NCBI GenBank assembly: GCA_036250195.1 | Contig: JAVHZZ010000004.1 | Span: forward strand, 138,195,229-138,259,228 | Length of the DNA stretch: 64,000 bases | Direction of reading: 5' to 3' | DNA from: Mixophyes australis | Taxonomy: Eukaryota; Chordata; Amphibia; Anura; Limnodynastidae | Part shown: positions 60,808 through 64,000 of the stretch, piece after piece | Layout: each line of letters begins with the position of its first letter | Position numbering within the stretch: the stretch's first letter is position 1 | Notes under the pieces: generated by a model | What the model was told of the DNA's origin: nothing | The model's input: the letters and a program-made list of their open reading frames with translations, nothing else | Databases searched by the model: none | Program-made: the position numbers and the translations under genes

Positions 60808-60938
60808 ACATTCTGAGCCCTCAAGCATCCTGCTGGTCTCTAGTGGTTCAGGAGCACTAGGCACAGTCACCGGGAGCGGAGGACGTACTCTTCCCAGAGT
60901 CCCGAGAGATGCAGTTTTCACTGATAATGCGGACGCAG
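60808..60938 (-). CDS. NEO1: Neogenin, penultimate exon
   Basis: 131 bp; the first two bases complete the codon begun in the previous exon (G|CT, Ala). It reads [20 protein letters not shown] then [23 protein letters not shown]. The conserved SVKTAS.GTLGR.RPP and VPSAPE...TRMLE blocks are neogenin cytoplasmic-tail (P2 to P3 linker) residues. The acceptor is ttcttctag; the donor is GTATGT. Confidence 0.95.
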
Positions 60939-61026
60939 CTAGAAGAAAAACCCAACAGACATGCATCAAAACCTATGAGAGATGGGGAAAGGACAGAGCA
61001 TATGAAATGTATCTAATAAAGCCCAC

Positions 61027-61284
61027 CTTGCTGTGCCAAAAGGGGTGAACTGGGCAACGGCTCATAGGCTGCACCAGGAGACGGAGCTGGAACAGCTGGC
61101 ACGGCAAAGCTCTTCAAGGGATGGGATGGTCGGATATGTGCAGTAGGAATACTGGGACCAGAATCTTCATCCATGGAACCAGGTAAGAAACTGGCTCCAG
61201 GTGGATCTGGGTCCTCAGGACCAGTCTGAGAAGATGATGATGCTGCTACTACTGTGTCACAGCTGGGGGTGTGACGGACTGACT
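61027..61284 (-). CDS. NEO1: Neogenin cytoplasmic exon (P2 region)
   Basis: 258 bp, joined as G|AG (Glu): [20 protein letters not shown], then [40 protein letters not shown] and SPLLAQQ. The [14 protein letters not shown] block is the proline-rich P2 segment shared by neogenin orthologues. Donor GTGGGC, acceptor ttattttag. Phase 1 at both ends. Confidence 0.95.
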
Positions 61285-61792
61285 CTAAAATAAGAAAATA
61301 AATAAGAAATATCATTATAGAGGCCCTATTATAGCAAGGTTGATATCATGATTTTAGCATGGTAGACACTAATAGGACCACTCTACTCACAATATCGAAA
61401 AAAAATATTTCACACTACTCAACTGGGAGAGGGTCCAGAATGCCTTCCACCTAGCAGGGTAATCAATCACTCTCACATTCTACTGCTGCCACACCTTGAT
61501 GTACAGCATTAAACAGGGTAACTTGTACCAGGTGGGCTGGAGGTGGAGAGACATAGCACTGTCCAGTTAAGATTAGTGTTCTAGTATGTGTGAGTAACTT
61601 GCTGATCACGCTACATGCTGTACCCTGTCCTGCAAAAACTTTTCCTTCTGAATTAAAAGTTGTAGCTTTTTCATCTTAGATTCTAGGTTTTATGGCCCTT
61701 TAAAATAAACTATACTGTAATCTCTGTACCATGCGCAGGCCCTGTTCCCACAGCAATGACTTCACAGCTAATATCAACAGTCTTCGTCTCAC

Positions 61793-61894
61793 CTGTAGCC
61801 TGAGGAGCGCCACCCAGCACGTGCAGCATGAACCCAGGTACAGAGCGAAAATGAGAGTTATCGATGGAATGGATGGGATGAGCACTGACAACCG
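61793..61894 (-). CDS. NEO1: Neogenin cytoplasmic exon, short form
   Basis: 102 bp encoding (P)VVSAHPIHSIDNSHFRSVPG then FMLHVLGGAPQAT. SAHPIHSIDN is conserved in neogenin; the second half is unlike and about 16 residues shorter than I recall for the human exon, so it has diverged or been trimmed here. Acceptor tctgtttcag; donor GTGAGA. Joins on both sides keep frame (C|CG Pro; G|AG Glu). Confidence 0.88.
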
Positions 61895-62356
61895 CTGAAA
61901 CAGAGACAGAATGATGAATATTGGGGAAGAGAAGTAATGTGGGGGAGTAAATACAAGAGATGATAGAAAATACTGTGATGTTAGGATGTTTCATTGAGGA
62001 CAGTATCATACTGCACTTCAGGAACAGATGAAACTAACATACAAGCTTGGAACAGTGGCAGTCCTGGGAATGATGAATGGTACAATGTTACAGGGAAACA
62101 ATAATGGCGAAATGGAAATGGTACAATACTGGATACTAAAAGGTTGGCAAATTACACACCTAACTATTAAACTGAGCTTCTGTAATAACTTCTTTTAAAC
62201 CACTTCCCCACTCTAGACCTGCAATTTATCCTTGTATTAAACACTTCGAGTTTTGAAGAATAATGCACACAACAAGTGAAGGTTGCCAATGATACTCAAT
62301 ACAAATCACTTCCTGCCCATGCTACGACTTTGTGGACCCTTCCCCTAAACACTCAC

Positions 62357-62449
62357 GCTGTGGAGGTTGAGAGTCAAATGGCATCATTATTTTCGGTCTC
62401 ATCCCCCTACGTCCAGCAAGTGAGGACACAGAATCCTCTGATTCCAGAC
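62357..62449 (-). CDS. NEO1: Neogenin cytoplasmic exon (GMRPK block)
   Basis: 93 bp: (G)[19 protein letters not shown] then [11 protein letters not shown]. The [26 protein letters not shown] block is diagnostic of neogenin and lies just after the P1 region. Acceptor tgttcctag; donor GTGAGT. The upstream P1, transmembrane, FNIII and Ig exons lie right of the window. Confidence 0.95.
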
Positions 62450-62834
62450 CTAGGAACAAGAATGAGTCATTAAATACCAGAAAATATATATGTACCCACC
62501 TACTCAAACCAGCAGTGTCAACTACTATATTCATTCTCTGCCTAGCCTTTATATCCATGCTAAAGTGCTGAGGTATACACAGTGCCTCGTTTACGAAGGG
62601 CACTCTATGGCGTTTTACTTTTGCATCAGAGCCATAGGATAGGCAGCCCAGCGCACATCAAACTGCCCAACTACTCTCTGTTCTCTGGAGACACATAGTA
62701 GAGGTGCACCTAAGTGTGAAGCTCAAGTTGAGGAGCACTGTGCAAAACACAATAGGCAGTATAGTTATACCTAAAGTATATTATATAGTTTATACCCAAA
62801 GACAGGTCACTACCACAAGACTGGTAACACATAC

Positions 62835-63115
62835 AAGACAAGTAGTTATAAATTGAACATATTCAGACTGGGTTAAATTAATTCATGGTGTACCACAAGG
62901 ATCAATATTTGGCCCTGTCATTTTTAATCTATTAAATTACCTTGTAGATGGTCTAGCGTGTCCATATTTACTTATGACACTAAATTATGTAGGGTTATTA
63001 ATAGAAAAGGACAGTAACTTGCTACAGGATGATTTAGACAAAATAGTCTGGGCTAAAGACTATGCTACTTAAACAATAAAAGGAATACAATTTGGAAAGA
63101 AACAGAGATGGAAAA
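62835..63115 (+). pseudogene. LINE reverse transcriptase scrap
   Basis: The + strand reads GVPQGSILGPVIFN-type sequence (hggtgtaccacaaggatcaa region), NYLVDGLACPYLLYDTKLC and RVINRK...LQDDLDKI in two frames. This is the YADDTKL neighbourhood of an L2/Rex-type LINE RT, here with YDTKL in place of the catalytic Asp pair. Stops are present. It abuts the Tc1 element on the right. Confidence 0.6.
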
Positions 63116-63128
63116 GGCATATGAATAC

Positions 63129-64000
63129 TAGTTGACAGAAAACTGAGAAGCCGCTCACAGCGCCAGACAACAGCTGCCTCAGTTTTTATGATGCCAATTT
63201 ACATAAACTCCAGAATGTCATGAAGAGTGATCAGATGAATTGCAATTCATTTCAGTCCCTAATTTCGGTTCCTCTTTGCAATGACAATGAACTTTATCCC
63301 AAAAACAACATTTCCACTGCATTTCAGCCCTGCCACAAAAGGACCAGCTGACATTAGGCGAGTGATTATCTCGTTAACACAGGTGAGAGTGTTGACGAGG
63401 ACAAGGCTGGAGATCACTCTGTCATGCTGATTGAGTTAGAATAATAGACTGGAAGCTTTAAAAGGAGGGTGTGGTGCTTGAAATAACTGTTCTTCCTCTG
63501 TTAACCATGGTTAACTGCAAGGAAACACGTGCAGTCACCATTGCTTTGCACAAAAGGGGCTTCACAGGCAAGGATATTGCTGCTAATAAGATTGCACCTA
63601 AATCAACCATTTATCGGATCATCAAAAATTTCAAGGAGAGAGATTCAATTGTTGTGAAGAACGCTTCAGAGCACCCAAGAATGTCTAGCAAGCACCGAGA
63701 CCATCTCCTAAAGTTGATTCAGCTGCGGGATCAGGGCACCACCAGTGTAGAGCTTGCTCAGAAATGGCAGCAGGCAGGTGTGAGTGCATCTGCACGCATT
63801 GTGAGGTGAAGACTTTTGGAGGATGGTGTCAAGAAGGCCAGCAGAGAATCCACTTCTCTCCAGGAAAAACATCAGAAACAGACTGATATTCTGCAAAAGG
63901 TACAGGAATTGGACTGCTGAGGACTGGGGGTAAAGTAATTTTCTCTGATAAATCCCCATTCAGATTCTTTGGGGCATCTGGAAAAATGCTTGTTCGGAGA
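63129..64000 (+). mobile_element. Tc1-like transposon, running off the window
   Basis: The untranslated lead (63129-63500) precedes a transposase starting MVNCKETRAVTIALHKRGFT. The 63471-63809 frame covers the N-terminal helix-turn-helix: KDIAANKIAPKSTIYRIIKN, KASEHPR-like NASEHPRMSSKHRD, LLKLIQLRDQGTTSVELAQK. After a stop at 63807 the frame shifts: LLEDGVKKASRESTSLQEKH, a further stop, and the catalytic start near 63930 (IFSDKSPF-like). Several coding changes show it is inactive. It lies in a NEO1 intron, in antisense orientation to the gene. Confidence 0.9.

Overview
The window reads as vertebrate nuclear DNA, most probably from an anuran amphibian. It has small coding exons with GT-AG junctions in large repeat-filled introns, a high load of TE classes typical of frogs (DIRS1-like, Tx1/L1-like, Penelope-like, Tc1, hAT, Ty3/Gypsy chromovirus, Gmr1-like), and a block with the 'catgctgggacttgtagt' word common in amphibian genomes. 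The species cannot be named from the sequence.

Two host genes are supported, arranged tail to tail. On the + strand are the last four coding exons of an HCN channel (3075-3221, 14523-14763, 17895-18059, 34115-35211): end of the C-linker, cyclic-nucleotide-binding domain and the full C-tail. On the - strand are the last five coding exons of neogenin (62357-62449, 61793-61894, 61027-61284, 60808-60938, 60315-60398), covering the end of its cytoplasmic tail with the terminal P3 helix. All exon phases join without breaks. HCN4 and NEO1 are convergent neighbours in human, so this order supports HCN4 over other HCN paralogues.

The rest is introns, UTRs and a layered transposon record. 0.2-2.2 kb: an almost perfect inverted repeat of 923-bp arms. 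3.6-8.5 kb: an hAT transposase relic split by a TIR element, which is split by an L1-like LINE, which carries a 78-80-bp minisatellite element. 8.6-12.3 kb: a young Gypsy element with 648-bp LTRs, a GTATA target duplication and one long ORF with an in-frame gag-pol deletion. 16.5-19.4 kb: an inverted-repeat element and a Tc1 relic. 19.6-23.0 kb: a DIRS1-like element with a recognisable tyrosine recombinase box. 23.8-33.3 kb: SINE copies, two LINEs, a solo LTR with a nested hAT MITE, and a Penelope-like RT relic.

39.3-43.5 kb: a Gmr1-like Gypsy element with integrase before RT and a SCAN-like gag. 45.6-53.6 kb: a second chromovirus-like Gypsy relic split by a 3.4-kb foldback element. 53.8-54.3 kb: a LINE 3' end. 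62.8-64 kb: a LINE RT scrap and a Tc1 element running off the window. The most distinctive items are the two giant inverted-repeat elements, the Gmr1-like element with its SCAN-like gag, and the deleted but open Gypsy ORF. I saw no CRISPR array, convincing tRNA or rRNA gene, or unknown multigene system.
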